From contig JADYYH010000041.1 of NCBI GenBank assembly GCA_020853775.1, positions 1 through 40,983 of the forward strand: a DNA stretch of 40,983 nt, written 5' to 3'. Made by a program: the position numbers and the translations under genes. This document shows positions 31,178 through 40,809 of this stretch, in pieces. Every line of letters starts with the position of its first letter. Positions within the stretch are counted from its first letter, which is position 1. The notes below the pieces were generated by a model, which saw only the letters and a list, made by a program, of their open reading frames with translations, was not told where the DNA came from and made no database searches. Source of the stretch: Nitrospira sp. GTDB lineage: Bacteria > Nitrospirota > Nitrospiria > Nitrospirales > Nitrospiraceae.

Positions 31178-32710
31178 ATGATTGAACACCATGATACCGG
31201 CTTGAGCAGAGTGCTTGTCATCTCGACCAGGCCGGATGGAATCATTACCAGCTTCAATAGCGCGGCGGAGCGATTACTCGGAATCCGCGCCGATGCGGTT
31301 GTCGGTAAAGTGACGCCGGCCGTCTTTCATGATCCCGATGAACTACGCCGCCGCGGAGAAACGCTTGCAACCGAGTCGGGATGCCCAATTCAAGATTCAT
31401 TCGGCGTCATCGTCGCCCTGGTCGGTATCGGTCGGATAGTCGAAGACCAATGGACGTATCTTGATCGAAGCGGGTATCGATTCCCGGTCGTGCTGTCTGT
31501 GAGTGCCATTCCTGATGAAGCTGGAAAAGTCCTCGGCTATTGCTTTGTCGCCAAGGATCGGCGGGGGCAGTTACAGGCCGAGGCCTTGCTGCGTCGCCAG
31601 GCGAAGCTGCTCGACTTAGCCAACGATGCCATTCTGGTTCGCGATCTGCAGGCTGATACGATTACGTACTGGAATGAAGGCGCCGTGCGTTTGTATGGAT
31701 GGACGGCGGACGAAGCACTGGGGGCGTATATTCATGACTTTTTGAGCACCACGTTTCCGCTCCCGTTAGAGGAGATCAAACAGCAATTTCTGGAGCAGGG
31801 GTTGTGGCGCGGTGAACTCGTGCATACAACGCGTTCCGGGAGGGAGATCACGGTATCCAGTCGATGGACTTTGCTGCGCGATGCCGCAGGGATGCCGAGC
31901 GGCAGCTTGGAATTGAACACGGATATTACAGAGCAAATACGGGCGCAGAAGGCCCTGAAGGATGCGCATGAAGAATTGGAACTGCGAGTCACGGAGCGTA
32001 CGGCCGACCTGCGCGACGCCAATGAGCGGCTACGGGTGCTTTCGCGCCGCCTGATGGAAATTCAGGAATTAGAGCGTCGCGCGATTGCCCGAGACTTGCA
32101 CGACGAGATCGGCCAGGCGTTGACCGCCATTAAGTTGAATCTGCGGGAGCTTCGGACCCATCCCAATTGCGAGCCGGTTGAGGACCAGATCGCGGACAGT
32201 TTGGAAATATTGGCACAGGTTCTGCAGCGAGTGCGCAGTCTGGCGTTGGATCTACGACCATCGTTGTTGGATGAATTGGGCCTCGTGCCGGCTCTCAGGT
32301 GGTACGTCGGCAGACAGGCAGAACGCGCGGGCTGGCAGTTGAAGTTTTCCGCGGACGGCCTGACCAGCAGGCCGTCTCCAGAGATCGAAATTGCCTGCTT
32401 TCGGCTCGCGCAAGAAGCCTTGACGAATGTGGTGCGCCACTCCCAGGCACAAAAGGTAGAAGTGCTGCTGGAGCGGTCTCCGCAAGCGTTGACGATGGTG
32501 ATTCGCGACAATGGCATCGGGTTTGATCAAGCTGCGGTTCGATCCGGCCCCAGGGTCGGGACCAGTGTCGGACTGTCGGGGATGGAAGAACGGGTTCGTC
32601 TTGTCGGAGGAACCTTCAGGATTGAATCGACGCCGGCCGTGGGCACGGAAATTCGTGCGTCCTTTCCGCATGGTGTCGTGTCCAAAGGCACTGAGGAATC
32701 ATGGGTATGA
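31178..32710 (+). CDS. PAS-PAS sensor histidine kinase, HisKA_3 type
   Basis: The 510-residue soluble kinase has a first PAS domain (about 15-130, RPDGIITSFNSAAERLLGI), a second PAS domain with PAC (about 145-265, LANDAILVRDLQADTITYWN), a coiled coil, the phosphoacceptor helix RAIARDLHDEIGQALTAIKL (H308) and a HATPase (NVVRHSQ, DNGIGFD, GLSGMEERV). This is the NarX/DesK-type HisKA_3 class. No transmembrane helix is seen, so the signal is cytoplasmic. The ATG at 31178 is preferred; the frame is open to a TTG at 31001 without a PAS motif in the extension. The stop overlaps the start of its regulator. Confidence 0.87.
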   Translation: MIEHHDTGLSRVLVISTRPDGIITSFNSAAERLLGIRADAVVGKVTPAVFHDPDELRRRGETLATESGCPIQDSFGVIVALVGIGRIVEDQWTYLDRSGYRFPVVLSVSAIPDEAGKVLGYCFVAKDRRGQLQAEALLRRQAKLLDLANDAILVRDLQADTITYWNEGAVRLYGWTADEALGAYIHDFLSTTFPLPLEEIKQQFLEQGLWRGELVHTTRSGREITVSSRWTLLRDAAGMPSGSLELNTDITEQIRAQKALKDAHEELELRVTERTADLRDANERLRVLSRRLMEIQELERRAIARDLHDEIGQALTAIKLNLRELRTHPNCEPVEDQIADSLEILAQVLQRVRSLALDLRPSLLDELGLVPALRWYVGRQAERAGWQLKFSADGLTSRPSPEIEIACFRLAQEALTNVVRHSQAQKVEVLLERSPQALTMVIRDNGIGFDQAAVRSGPRVGTSVGLSGMEERVRLVGGTFRIESTPAVGTEIRASFPHGVVSKGTEESWV

Positions 32711-33360
32711 ACAAGATCAGAGTCTTGCTGGCTGAGGATCATACATTGGTACGGGCGGGATTCCGGGCTCTCCTGGAGAAGCTGGAGGGAATTCAGGTCA
32801 TCGGGGAAGTAAGCGATGGCCGCGATGCGCTACGTGTTTCCAAAGAACTGGAGCCCGAAGTGGTGTTAATGGACATCGCCATGTCCGGTATGAATGGTCT
32901 GGAGGCAACGAGCCGGATGCGGCAGGAGTGTCCGAGGACAAAGGTGCTCATGCTGACTATGTACACAAACGAGGAGTACCTCAAGGAAGCCTTGCGAGCC
33001 GGCGCCTCGGGGTATTTGCTCAAGGATGCGGATCGTCCCGAATTGGAGCTGGCCATTAAGGCCGTCTGTCGAGGAGAGACCTATCTGACTCCGGCCATGG
33101 CTAAGTTCACCCTGGATGCCTACTGTCGGCAGGATGATGTGTCGACAAGCCCACTGGGCAAACTCACGGCGCGGCAACGGGAAATCCTTCAATTGATTGC
33201 CGAAGGCTGCTCCACAAAACACATTGCCCACCGTCTTGCTTTGAGCGTCAAAACCGTGGAAACCCATCGAGCCCAGTTGATGGAACGTTTGGCGATCCAC
33301 GATGTGCCAGGTCTTGTCAGGCTGGCAATCAGGACTGGACTTGTTCGGTCGGATACGTGA
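32707..33360 (+). CDS. LuxR/NarL-type response regulator (partner of the kinase)
   Basis: The 217-residue protein has a receiver domain (VLLAEDHTLVRAGFRALLEK, phosphoacceptor D56 in VVLMDIAMSGMNG, Lys in LLKDADRPE) and a LuxR helix-turn-helix (LTARQREILQLIAEGCSTKH, then LSVKTVETHRAQLMERLAI). The ATG at 32707 overlaps the kinase stop as ATGA and has GAGGAA eight bases upstream; an ATG two codons earlier has it too close. Kinase and regulator form one two-component pair. The target genes are unknown. Confidence 0.92.
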   Translation: MNKIRVLLAEDHTLVRAGFRALLEKLEGIQVIGEVSDGRDALRVSKELEPEVVLMDIAMSGMNGLEATSRMRQECPRTKVLMLTMYTNEEYLKEALRAGASGYLLKDADRPELELAIKAVCRGETYLTPAMAKFTLDAYCRQDDVSTSPLGKLTARQREILQLIAEGCSTKHIAHRLALSVKTVETHRAQLMERLAIHDVPGLVRLAIRTGLVRSDT

Positions 33361-33578
33361 GATAATAAACCGGTAGCACTGCCAGTTCTGTCAGGACCTT
33401 TTCCCGGCATCCCCTTTTGATCAGGAATATTCCTTCCGCGTATCGGGGAATCCCTTATTACACGCTAGAAGTACGGTATGCCATAGTACCGCTGCTTCAC
33501 GGGGGTTCGCTCTTGAATCATGGCTGAACATTCGCCATACCCGACTAAGTTGTTGGTCCTTCCTCATCAGGTCATTCT

Positions 33579-34679
33579 ATGAAAAAATTGCGAGTAGCTG
33601 TCCTTGGCACAGGGGCATTTGCCGAAGCCTGTCACGTGCCGGGATTACAATCGCATCCCGACGCCGAGGTGATCGTCCTGTGTGGGCGTAACGCGGCACG
33701 TACTCGAGCCATGGCAGACCGATTCGGGATACCGGAAATTTCGCTCGACTACGCAGAAGTCTGCGCACGGAAAGATATCGACGCCATTACCGTTGCGACG
33801 CCGAACGTCGTACATGCCATTCAGGCAAAAACTGCGTTCGCAGCTGGGAAGCATGTCTTGTGTGAAAAGCCGCTCGGCATGAATGTGCATGAAGTCATTG
33901 AGATGGTCCAGGCCGCAGAGCGGAGTCATGCCATACACCAAGTCGCCTTCACGTACCGGTATCTGTATGGGGTTCAGGAGTTAAAACGTCGGCTGCTGAA
34001 AGGCGACATCGGAGAGCCGTATCATGTGCGTGTGCAATATGCGTCCTGGGAAGGTGTGAAGCCGGATTCAAAAATCGGTTTTCGAGAGAAACGCGACTGC
34101 GCGGGTGCCGGAATTTTGTACGATGTCGGATCTCACCTGTTCGATCTCATCGGTTTTATCATCGGGCCGATCGAGTCAGTGGCCGGTAGTACCCTATTGA
34201 TTCCGCGTGAGCGGATGGATCACCAGACCGGTGTGCTGGCTCAGGTAGAAACCGATGACATCGCTTCGGCCTGGTTTGTATGCCGGGATGGGATTCAGGG
34301 CCATCTGTTTGCGAGCCGTGCCACGCCAAACTCAGGCGAGAAAGCCTACATCGAGGTAGTGGGACGGGAAGGCGCCCTGCGAGCGTCTTTGAGTCGTGGC
34401 TCCGTAGATATATTGCGGGTGTCTCGCTCCACCCACCCAGCGTGGGAACCGGTGCCGTTACCGGAGGAGGCTTCCACCGGTAGACCGCATTGTCTGCGGA
34501 CGATGATGGGGGATTTTGTGGATGCCTGTTTCCGAGGAAGGTTGAACAGCCATGTCGACGCCTCTTTTTACGACGGTCTTGCTGTGCAACGGGCGATGGA
34601 AGCTGTCCAGGAATCTGCTTGCCGGCCTCATTGGATTGCCTTGGAAGGCGGCGTTCGATGCAATGTGCCCGACGAATGA
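33579..34679 (+). CDS. Gfo/Idh/MocA-family NAD(P)-dependent oxidoreductase
   Basis: The 366-residue protein has an N-terminal Rossmann fold (VAVLGTGAFAEACHVPGLQ), the CEKP motif (95-98) with the conserved active-site Lys, and the C-terminal alpha/beta domain (YDVGSHLFDLIGFIIG, with the catalytic-type D and H). Members oxidise or reduce sugar carbons, often nucleotide sugars. It opens the surface-glycan cluster and may supply a modified sugar for it. The upstream 218-base gap (33361-33578) contains a perfect AGGAATATTCCT palindrome but no clear promoter. Confidence 0.85.
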   Translation: MKKLRVAVLGTGAFAEACHVPGLQSHPDAEVIVLCGRNAARTRAMADRFGIPEISLDYAEVCARKDIDAITVATPNVVHAIQAKTAFAAGKHVLCEKPLGMNVHEVIEMVQAAERSHAIHQVAFTYRYLYGVQELKRRLLKGDIGEPYHVRVQYASWEGVKPDSKIGFREKRDCAGAGILYDVGSHLFDLIGFIIGPIESVAGSTLLIPRERMDHQTGVLAQVETDDIASAWFVCRDGIQGHLFASRATPNSGEKAYIEVVGREGALRASLSRGSVDILRVSRSTHPAWEPVPLPEEASTGRPHCLRTMMGDFVDACFRGRLNSHVDASFYDGLAVQRAMEAVQESACRPHWIALEGGVRCNVPDE

Positions 34680-34860
34680 GCGGCCGATCGGTTGACTTAT
34701 CAATTCCCTAGCTACCCACTCCCCCGTGACGACACACATGATTTCGTATCAGACACAAATCGTGATTCGTGAATGCCCAAGCCGCCGGCGTCCTGAGGAT
34801 ATCGACTAGGCAAGCCATATCGCCATCAGAGGGCCGAGGTTCAGAGAGGTGAGCGTTTCT

Positions 34861-36135
34861 ATGAATAACGAGTCATGTACGCTTCATAAGGAACAAGGCA
34901 TGGATGGAGAGCTTAGTTCCTCATCGGAACGTCCTCTTGTCAGTGTGGTCATCCCGACCTACAAGCGCGCGTATCTCCTCAGGAAGGCCATTGTGTCCGC
35001 CTTAGCACAAGAGGAAGCCGGGGAGCTTTTTCAGATGGAGATCATCGTCGTTGACGATTGTTCTCCGGACGACACGGCCCAGGTCGTCGCAGAATTTCCT
35101 GCGGTGCAATACCTTAGGCTGGATCAGAATCGCGGTGCCTCTGGCGCTCGGAATGCAGGGATTAAGCGGGCAAAAGGAAAATACATTGCCCTCTTAGACG
35201 ATGATGACGAATTCCTTACCCATAAATTGATGGTGCAGGTTCCGATTTTGGAGACGCATCCGGAAATCGGCGTGCTGTATGGGCAGAGCGTGGTGACTGG
35301 AGGACAAACGCCGTTATTGCTTTGGCCTGAATGGGGACCTTCGGGGAATGTGTTTGAGGAGTTCGTCACCAGAACTGACGATTTCCTCCATCCACCGACC
35401 TGGTTGGTGCGACGAGAATTATTTGAACAGGCGGGCTTTTTCGATGAGAGCAAGGCTGGAATGGAACACTATGACATGGCGCTTCGTATTGCAGCGCTTA
35501 CTCCATGGATGTTTCTTTCCGGCGGACCTGTGGCGCGCGGACGTTATTCCCAACAAGGGCTGTGGTACAGCACCATTGTCAATGGAACAAACGAGCAGCA
35601 ATTGCCGCAGATTGTGGAAAATGCGTTGTCACGCCTTCCTGCCACAGCTGATGCAGATCGTGTACGCCGTAAAGCGAGAGCAGCGGTGTGTGCCAGTATT
35701 GCTCATCAGCGTTGGTGGGCTGGCGGCGGCCTTGAACCGACCAAGGCACATTTGCTCAAAGCCGTGCGCGAGACTCCCTGGTTACTGCAGGAGGCGGCAG
35801 TTATTGAATGGTTAAACCGTATAGCCAGCACCATGGCTATGTCTTCAGCCAATCCGGTCGCTGCTGTAAAGACATTCTGGCGAGAAATTACGAAAGCTGC
35901 CGCAGAGGCGGACACGGCTTACACAGGTTCATTGCGTCGATTGTTGGGAGATCTGCTTCAATCGGCTGCGCTTAGCATGAAGCATGGTTCTCCAAGAAGA
36001 GCCCCCCTCGTGGCTGTCAGTGCTCTGCTGAATGATCCCAGCTCCTGGGTGCAGCCCGCCCGCGTCTGTTCGCTCTACCGCGCGTGGACTCATCAGTCCC
36101 TGGAGACGGCAGAACGGGCGAGAGTTTCTCCTTAG
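34861..36135 (+). CDS. family 2 glycosyltransferase
   Basis: The 424-residue protein has the GT-A fold of GT2 enzymes: VSVVIPTYKRAYLLRKAIVS, IIVVDDCSPDDTAQVV, and the nucleotide-sugar/metal motif LLDDDDEF. About 28 residues precede the catalytic domain, and a helical C-terminal region of about 150 residues follows. The ATG at 34861 was used because GAGAGGTGAG lies just upstream; a GTG four codons earlier overlaps that site. It transfers a sugar during glycan assembly in the cytoplasm. The 170 bases before it hold no gene. Confidence 0.87.
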   Translation: MNNESCTLHKEQGMDGELSSSSERPLVSVVIPTYKRAYLLRKAIVSALAQEEAGELFQMEIIVVDDCSPDDTAQVVAEFPAVQYLRLDQNRGASGARNAGIKRAKGKYIALLDDDDEFLTHKLMVQVPILETHPEIGVLYGQSVVTGGQTPLLLWPEWGPSGNVFEEFVTRTDDFLHPPTWLVRRELFEQAGFFDESKAGMEHYDMALRIAALTPWMFLSGGPVARGRYSQQGLWYSTIVNGTNEQQLPQIVENALSRLPATADADRVRRKARAAVCASIAHQRWWAGGGLEPTKAHLLKAVRETPWLLQEAAVIEWLNRIASTMAMSSANPVAAVKTFWREITKAAAEADTAYTGSLRRLLGDLLQSAALSMKHGSPRRAPLVAVSALLNDPSSWVQPARVCSLYRAWTHQSLETAERARVSP

Positions 36136-36169
36136 CCATATTCGTCGAGGACCGTGAAGTCGGGGAATC

Positions 36170-37045
36170 ATGACACTCAGCGTCGTCATCCCGTGCCGTA
36201 ATGCTACCCGCACAATTGACGAGACTCTGTACGCCCTTGCCGATCAACATTGGCCAGGGGCGTGGGAAGTGATTGTCGCGGATAATGGGGCCAACGACAA
36301 TCTGGGAAAAGTAGTTGCTCATCACGCGCTTCGGATACCCCGTCTTCGGCTTATTGATGCCTCTGCGCGACGAGGCGCGTCCTACGCAAGAAACGTAGGG
36401 GTTCAAGCAGCAACGGGCGAGTATGTTCTGTTTTGTGATGCGGATGATGTTCCGGCCCCTGGATGGGCGGTTGCCATGGAAAAAGCGTTGCGCGTCCATG
36501 GATTCGTGGCCTCTCGCTTGGAGTTCGAAACACTCAATAGTTCGGTCGTTCGATCGGCGCGCGGGTCTACGCAGGTTGGGGGACTCCAGCAGTTTCGATT
36601 TTTGCCGTTCCCTCACGCTGGGTCGGGAACACTGGGTATCACGCGAGCACTGCATGATGCCGTGGCCGGATTTGATGAAACCATTCCGATTTGTGAGGAT
36701 ATTGACTACTGCATGCGAGTGCAGCAAAAAGGAGTGAAGCTGGAATTTGTTCCGGACGCGGTACTGCACTGTCGACTCCGGGCCAGTAAAAAAGGCGTCT
36801 ATGCCCAGGCTGCCCAATATGCGGAATACGAGGTGTATCTGTATAAAAAGTATGGAGCCGGCTGCCTATGGGAATGGTGGCGCTGGCGTAGTTATATGCA
36901 GGCTTGGCGTATCCTGTTGGGACGCATATTCGAATTGCTTCGCACTCCAGAAGGTAAGATCATGTTAGCCTGGCGTCTAGGCCGTCTGATTGGCCTGCTG
37001 AAGGGAAGCCTCCGATTCGGGGCACCCCCCGTGATGGTGGAGTAA
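36170..37045 (+). CDS. family 2 glycosyltransferase
   Basis: The 291-residue GT2 enzyme has LSVVIPCRNATRTIDETLYA at the N-terminus, VIVADNGANDN, and the DxD-type motif FCDADDVPAPGW. ICEDIDYCMRVQQKG is the ED motif near the catalytic base. The C-terminal 80 residues contain Trp-rich helices (LWEWWRWRSYMQAWRILLG) that could touch the membrane. It begins 34 bases after the preceding glycosyltransferase and is followed after 14 bases by the deacetylase gene. It is distinct enough from its neighbour not to be a recent copy. Confidence 0.86.
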   Translation: MTLSVVIPCRNATRTIDETLYALADQHWPGAWEVIVADNGANDNLGKVVAHHALRIPRLRLIDASARRGASYARNVGVQAATGEYVLFCDADDVPAPGWAVAMEKALRVHGFVASRLEFETLNSSVVRSARGSTQVGGLQQFRFLPFPHAGSGTLGITRALHDAVAGFDETIPICEDIDYCMRVQQKGVKLEFVPDAVLHCRLRASKKGVYAQAAQYAEYEVYLYKKYGAGCLWEWWRWRSYMQAWRILLGRIFELLRTPEGKIMLAWRLGRLIGLLKGSLRFGAPPVMVE

Positions 37046-37059
37046 CAGGGATCCGTTCG

Positions 37060-37791
37060 ATGAATCCTCAATCCTTGCTGTCGGCGGCCGTGAGGAAAGT
37101 GTTGGGAAGCCTGACACATGTCGTCACGACGGACGCCGTTCTTTCGCTGACATTTGATGACGGGCCGGATGCCGAGAACACTCCTAAGGTGCTGGCCCTT
37201 CTTGAAAAATATGAGGCGCGGGGTACGTTTTTCGTGGTGGGAAAATCTGCCGCAGGTCACCTGGACTTGGTGCGGCGCATGGTCGCGGGAGGGCATGCCA
37301 TCGGTATCCACTCGTGGGATCACCGCGCATTTCCCGGCCTGCCGAGCCGGGAACGCCGCCGGCAAATTCGGGAATGTGAACGCGCATTGCAGCCCTATGT
37401 CGGCCACTTATTTCGTCCGCCTTATGGGGAGCAGACCGTTATGTCGCGTCTGGAAGCGTTCATGATGGGCTACGAGGTTGTGGGATGGAATCTGAACAGC
37501 GGCGATTGGTTCGAGCCCCAGTCTTCGGTTATGGGCAAATATCTGTTGGAGATGGTGTCGCCGGGTGGGATCGTTCTCTTCCACGATACGCTATACGATA
37601 AGGGCGTGCCTGCTCATGGGGTTGATCCGGAACATACGGCGTGGCCTGACCGTCAAGCTATGCTTGACGCACTGGAGACGGTCCTCGATCGATTGAGCGG
37701 GAGCTATCGGTTTGTCACGGTACCGGAGTTGCTGCAAGCCGGGCGGCCTAGGCGCTCATTCTGGTTTAAGCCATCACTGACAACGGCCTGA
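37060..37791 (+). CDS. polysaccharide deacetylase (NodB/CE4)
   Basis: The 243-residue protein has the CE4 catalytic motifs in order: TFDDGPD (D33, D34), HSWDH (H84, H88) and RPPYG, then GWNLNSGDW and VLFHDT. These deacetylate N-acetyl sugars in glycans using a metal held by Asp-His-His. No signal peptide is visible, so it may act on a lipid-linked precursor in the cytoplasm, as do some O-antigen and PgaB-like enzymes, or be exported in another way. It sits inside the glycan operon, 14 bases after a glycosyltransferase gene. Confidence 0.9.
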   Translation: MNPQSLLSAAVRKVLGSLTHVVTTDAVLSLTFDDGPDAENTPKVLALLEKYEARGTFFVVGKSAAGHLDLVRRMVAGGHAIGIHSWDHRAFPGLPSRERRRQIRECERALQPYVGHLFRPPYGEQTVMSRLEAFMMGYEVVGWNLNSGDWFEPQSSVMGKYLLEMVSPGGIVLFHDTLYDKGVPAHGVDPEHTAWPDRQAMLDALETVLDRLSGSYRFVTVPELLQAGRPRRSFWFKPSLTTA

Positions 37792-37833
37792 AGCGCGAGG
37801 GCCATGCTGCGAGTTGAAGGAAGGGATCAGGCC

Positions 37834-38649
37834 ATGAGAAGTGTGGCGGTCGTTGTGCCGGGATATAACAGGGCGGACTTCACCGAGGACGAAGAGATGT
37901 CCTTCCGGCATGTCGGGCATTACCTGGGGCGGTATGACAAATTCCTCGTCGTTCCGCAAAGTCTGGCCATTGAGCGGCCAGGCTTTCACATTCAACGATT
38001 TCCCGATTCGTATTTTGGAAGTGCCATCGCAAATGCGAGATTGATGCTCTCCCCGACATTTTATGAGGCATTCAAAGCCTATCGGTATGTGTTGATCTAT
38101 CAACTCGACGCATTGGTATTTTCCGACCGGTTGATGGAGTGGTGCGCGAGAGATTGGGATTACGTCGGCGCCCCTTGGTTGCCATGTGCCGATAGTCCGT
38201 GGGTCGGTACCTCTCGCGTTGGCAACGGCGGCTTCTCTCTCCGAAAGGTCTCCAGTTTTTTGCGTGTCCTGTCGTCGGATGCGTTCTGGGTGGATCCAGA
38301 AGTGTATTGGCAACGGATTGCTTCCGACCGGCCCTGGTATGTGAGATCAATCAATCTGCCGAGAAAGTGGTTCAAGCAAATCAAACGGTTTAATAATGTG
38401 AAGCGTGAATTGGAACGATGGCATCTGCGGCCGGACGGAACCAAAAACGAAGATCATTTTTGGGCCGATGAAGCGGTGCGGTATGATTCGCAATTCAAGG
38501 TGGCGCCCTTTCAAGTCGGATTAGATTTCGCCTTTGAAGTAGTCCCGCGACACTGTTTCGAGCTGAATCAACATCGCTTACCGTTCGGCTGTCATGCGTG
38601 GCCGCGCTATGAACGCTCCTTTTGGGAGCCGTATCTCCTCAAGCCCTGA
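37834..38649 (+). CDS. DUF5672-like putative glycosyltransferase
   Basis: The 271-residue protein has KFLVVPQSLAIERPGFHIQR, RYVLIYQLDALVFSDRLMEW and DYVGAPWLP, then VGNGGFSLRKV and EDHFWADEA. The LIYQLDA and NGGFSLR stretches are the hallmarks of DUF5672, which has a GT-A-like fold and occurs with glycan genes. LDALVFSD resembles the nucleotide-sugar DxD region. The ATG at 37834 has GGAAGGG eight bases upstream; another at 37804 is possible. Its place between the deacetylase and export genes supports a role in glycan assembly, but no activity is established for it. Confidence 0.72.
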   Translation: MRSVAVVVPGYNRADFTEDEEMSFRHVGHYLGRYDKFLVVPQSLAIERPGFHIQRFPDSYFGSAIANARLMLSPTFYEAFKAYRYVLIYQLDALVFSDRLMEWCARDWDYVGAPWLPCADSPWVGTSRVGNGGFSLRKVSSFLRVLSSDAFWVDPEVYWQRIASDRPWYVRSINLPRKWFKQIKRFNNVKRELERWHLRPDGTKNEDHFWADEAVRYDSQFKVAPFQVGLDFAFEVVPRHCFELNQHRLPFGCHAWPRYERSFWEPYLLKP

Positions 38650-38665
38650 TGGGATCGTGATACTT

Positions 38666-39550
38666 ATGAATGAGTCGGAATTGCAGCAGGCGGCACAGTT
38701 GCCGGCTGGCACTCTCGCGTCGGCGGTTCGAACGCCGACGGTCAAAATTCGCCCGAGTCGAGGTCTGTTTCACCTAGACCTGCAGTCTGTCTGGCAGTAT
38801 CGGGAACTGCTGCTCTTTCTGATCTGGCGGGATACCAAAGTCCGTTACAAGCAGGCCGTCATCGGTGCGGGATGGGCGGTGTTCCAACCCCTCATTTCCA
38901 TGCTGTTATTCACCGTGTTGTTCAGCTATCTGGCGAAGCTGCCGTCTGATGGCGTGCCGTATCCATTGTTCGCCTATGCGGGACTGCTTCCGTGGAACTT
39001 CATCGCTCAGGCCACGAGCCGCAGCGGCACCAGTCTAGTGGGGGAGTCGCATCTGATCAGCAAGGTCTATTTCCCTCGCCTCATTATCCCGCTCGCGGCG
39101 GCGTCCGCGCCGGCGGTGGACTTGTTGTGTGCATTGCTGATGATGATTCCCCTCATGTTATGGTTCGGCGTCACACCGGGCTGGCAGTTGCTGTTTTTCC
39201 CGATTTTTGTGGTGATCGCCTTGCTCGCCGCCCTGGCTGTGAGTTTCTGGTTTTCTGCGTTACATGTGAAGTTTCGCGATGTGGGACATATCATCCCATT
39301 CTTCGTCCAGTTCTGGATGTTTGCTTCCCCGGTGGTGTATCCAGCCAGTCTCATTCCGGAACGATGGCGGACCCTCTACAGTTTGAATCCTGCAGTGGGA
39401 GTCGTAGAAGGATTTCGATGGAGCCTGCTGGGCCAGCGCCCTCCCTCGCTCGAAACGATCCTCCCGAGCGTTGGCATCGTCCTGGTGTTGTTCGTGAGCG
39501 GGATCGTCTACTTTAAACGGATGGAACGCACCTTCGCGGACGTGATTTGA
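38666..39550 (+). CDS. wzm: ABC-2 glycan exporter permease, Wzm/TagG type
   Basis: The 294-residue membrane protein has six helices of the ABC-2 export type, with LLLFLIWRDTKVRYKQAVIG just before the first helix and VKFRDVGHIIPFFVQFWMFASPVVYP in the C-terminal half, both conserved in Wzm, TagG and KpsM. It moves undecaprenyl-linked glycan across the inner membrane together with the ATPase encoded next. The ATG at 38666 lies 16 bases after the preceding gene. The longer frame back to 38594 overlaps that gene and lacks a ribosome site. Confidence 0.9.
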   Translation: MNESELQQAAQLPAGTLASAVRTPTVKIRPSRGLFHLDLQSVWQYRELLLFLIWRDTKVRYKQAVIGAGWAVFQPLISMLLFTVLFSYLAKLPSDGVPYPLFAYAGLLPWNFIAQATSRSGTSLVGESHLISKVYFPRLIIPLAAASAPAVDLLCALLMMIPLMLWFGVTPGWQLLFFPIFVVIALLAALAVSFWFSALHVKFRDVGHIIPFFVQFWMFASPVVYPASLIPERWRTLYSLNPAVGVVEGFRWSLLGQRPPSLETILPSVGIVLVLFVSGIVYFKRMERTFADVI

Positions 39551-40809
39551 TGGCTGAGATTGCAATTTCCGCACGGCATGTGAGCAAGGAATACGTCATC
39601 GCAGGGATCAACCATGACACCTTGCGCGATCGCATCGCCCATGGCTGTCGATCTCTCCTGGGACGAGGAGCCGAGAAGAAGGACTCCCCACGATCCTTTC
39701 AGGCCTTAAACGATGTCTCGTTCAATGTCATGGAAGGCGAGGTTCTGGGCGTGATCGGGCACAACGGCGCCGGGAAAAGCACGCTGTTGAAAATTTTGTC
39801 CCGCATCACAGAACCGAGCCGCGGGGAAGTCGATCTGTACGGGCGCGTCACATCGTTATTAGAGGTGGGCACTGGATTTCATGCAGAGCTGACGGGACGC
39901 GAAAACGTCTACCTCAATGCCGCTATGCTGGGCATGCGCAAGGTGGACATCGACAAGAGATTCGACGCCATCGTGGAATTCTCCGGGACCCAGCAATTTA
40001 TCGACACCCCTGTCAAACGATATTCAAGCGGCATGTATGTGCGACTGGCTTTTTCAGTGGCAGCGCACCTTGATCCAGAGATTCTGATCGTCGATGAAGT
40101 GCTCTCCGTCGGCGACGGTGCCTTTCAGAAGAAATGTTTGGGGAAAATGGACGAAGTGCGGAGAGACGGACGCACGGTCATTCTCGTCAGTCACGATTTG
40201 CCCGTGGTGGCCAGCCTCTGTCAGCGGGCCATTCTGCTACGGCATGGGCGGGTCGTTGGTAATGGGCAACCGCAACAGATCATCGAGCAATATATGAGCG
40301 AGACATTCGCAGGTACCGGAATCTCGCTAGCCGATCGCACCGATCGTTATACCAAGGGTGAACTGACCGTGCAGGCGATTACCTTCTTGGACGACAAGCT
40401 TAACCCCCTGCAGCCGGTGTTGTCGGGGCAGCATCTTGTCATTCGCGTACAGTATAAGTGTCATGTTCGAAAGGTGTTTAAGGATATGCGTGTCATGATT
40501 GTCATCAATCGTGACGAGCGCACGTCGTGTATTGTTTCGACAGATCTCGTGAGTCGCACGCCGTTGGATTTGGAGGGCAGCGGCTATGTGGACTTTCATG
40601 TGCCGCACTTGCCGTTGTGCGGCGGCCGATACTTTCTCCATGCCGCAATTGAAAACAACGTTATGACGCAAGACTGGGTTCAGTATGCGGCTGAACTGCA
40701 AGTGTTAGACGGAGATTATTACGGGACGGGTCGAATGTATCCGCATGATGGGTGGCGAGGAAAGGGCATGTTCGTCGACCATAGTTGGCGGTTCGAACGA
40801 ACGTCCTGA
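39550..40809 (+). CDS. wzt: ABC glycan exporter ATPase with C-terminal Wzt domain
   Basis: The 419-residue protein has Walker A GHNGAGKS (about residues 75-82), signature YSSGMYVRLAFSVA and Walker B ILIVDEVLSVGD, followed by a linker and a beta-rich C-terminal domain (about 260-419; GELTVQAITFLD, LVIRVQYKCHV, PLCGGRYFLHAAIENN). That extra domain is the glycan-end recognition module of the Wzt subgroup, which in O9a-type systems reads the capped non-reducing end. It begins at ATG 39550, sharing bases with the permease stop (TGATG). No capping methyltransferase or kinase is visible inside the window. Confidence 0.9.
   Translation: MAEIAISARHVSKEYVIAGINHDTLRDRIAHGCRSLLGRGAEKKDSPRSFQALNDVSFNVMEGEVLGVIGHNGAGKSTLLKILSRITEPSRGEVDLYGRVTSLLEVGTGFHAELTGRENVYLNAAMLGMRKVDIDKRFDAIVEFSGTQQFIDTPVKRYSSGMYVRLAFSVAAHLDPEILIVDEVLSVGDGAFQKKCLGKMDEVRRDGRTVILVSHDLPVVASLCQRAILLRHGRVVGNGQPQQIIEQYMSETFAGTGISLADRTDRYTKGELTVQAITFLDDKLNPLQPVLSGQHLVIRVQYKCHVRKVFKDMRVMIVINRDERTSCIVSTDLVSRTPLDLEGSGYVDFHVPHLPLCGGRYFLHAAIENNVMTQDWVQYAAELQVLDGDYYGTGRMYPHDGWRGKGMFVDHSWRFERTS

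Noticed and set aside
33421-33450. AGGAATATTCCT palindrome as a terminator of the two-component operon
   Set aside because: The stem is A/T-rich and lacks a T-run; it is as likely to be an operator or chance, so it is mentioned only in the oxidoreductase entry.
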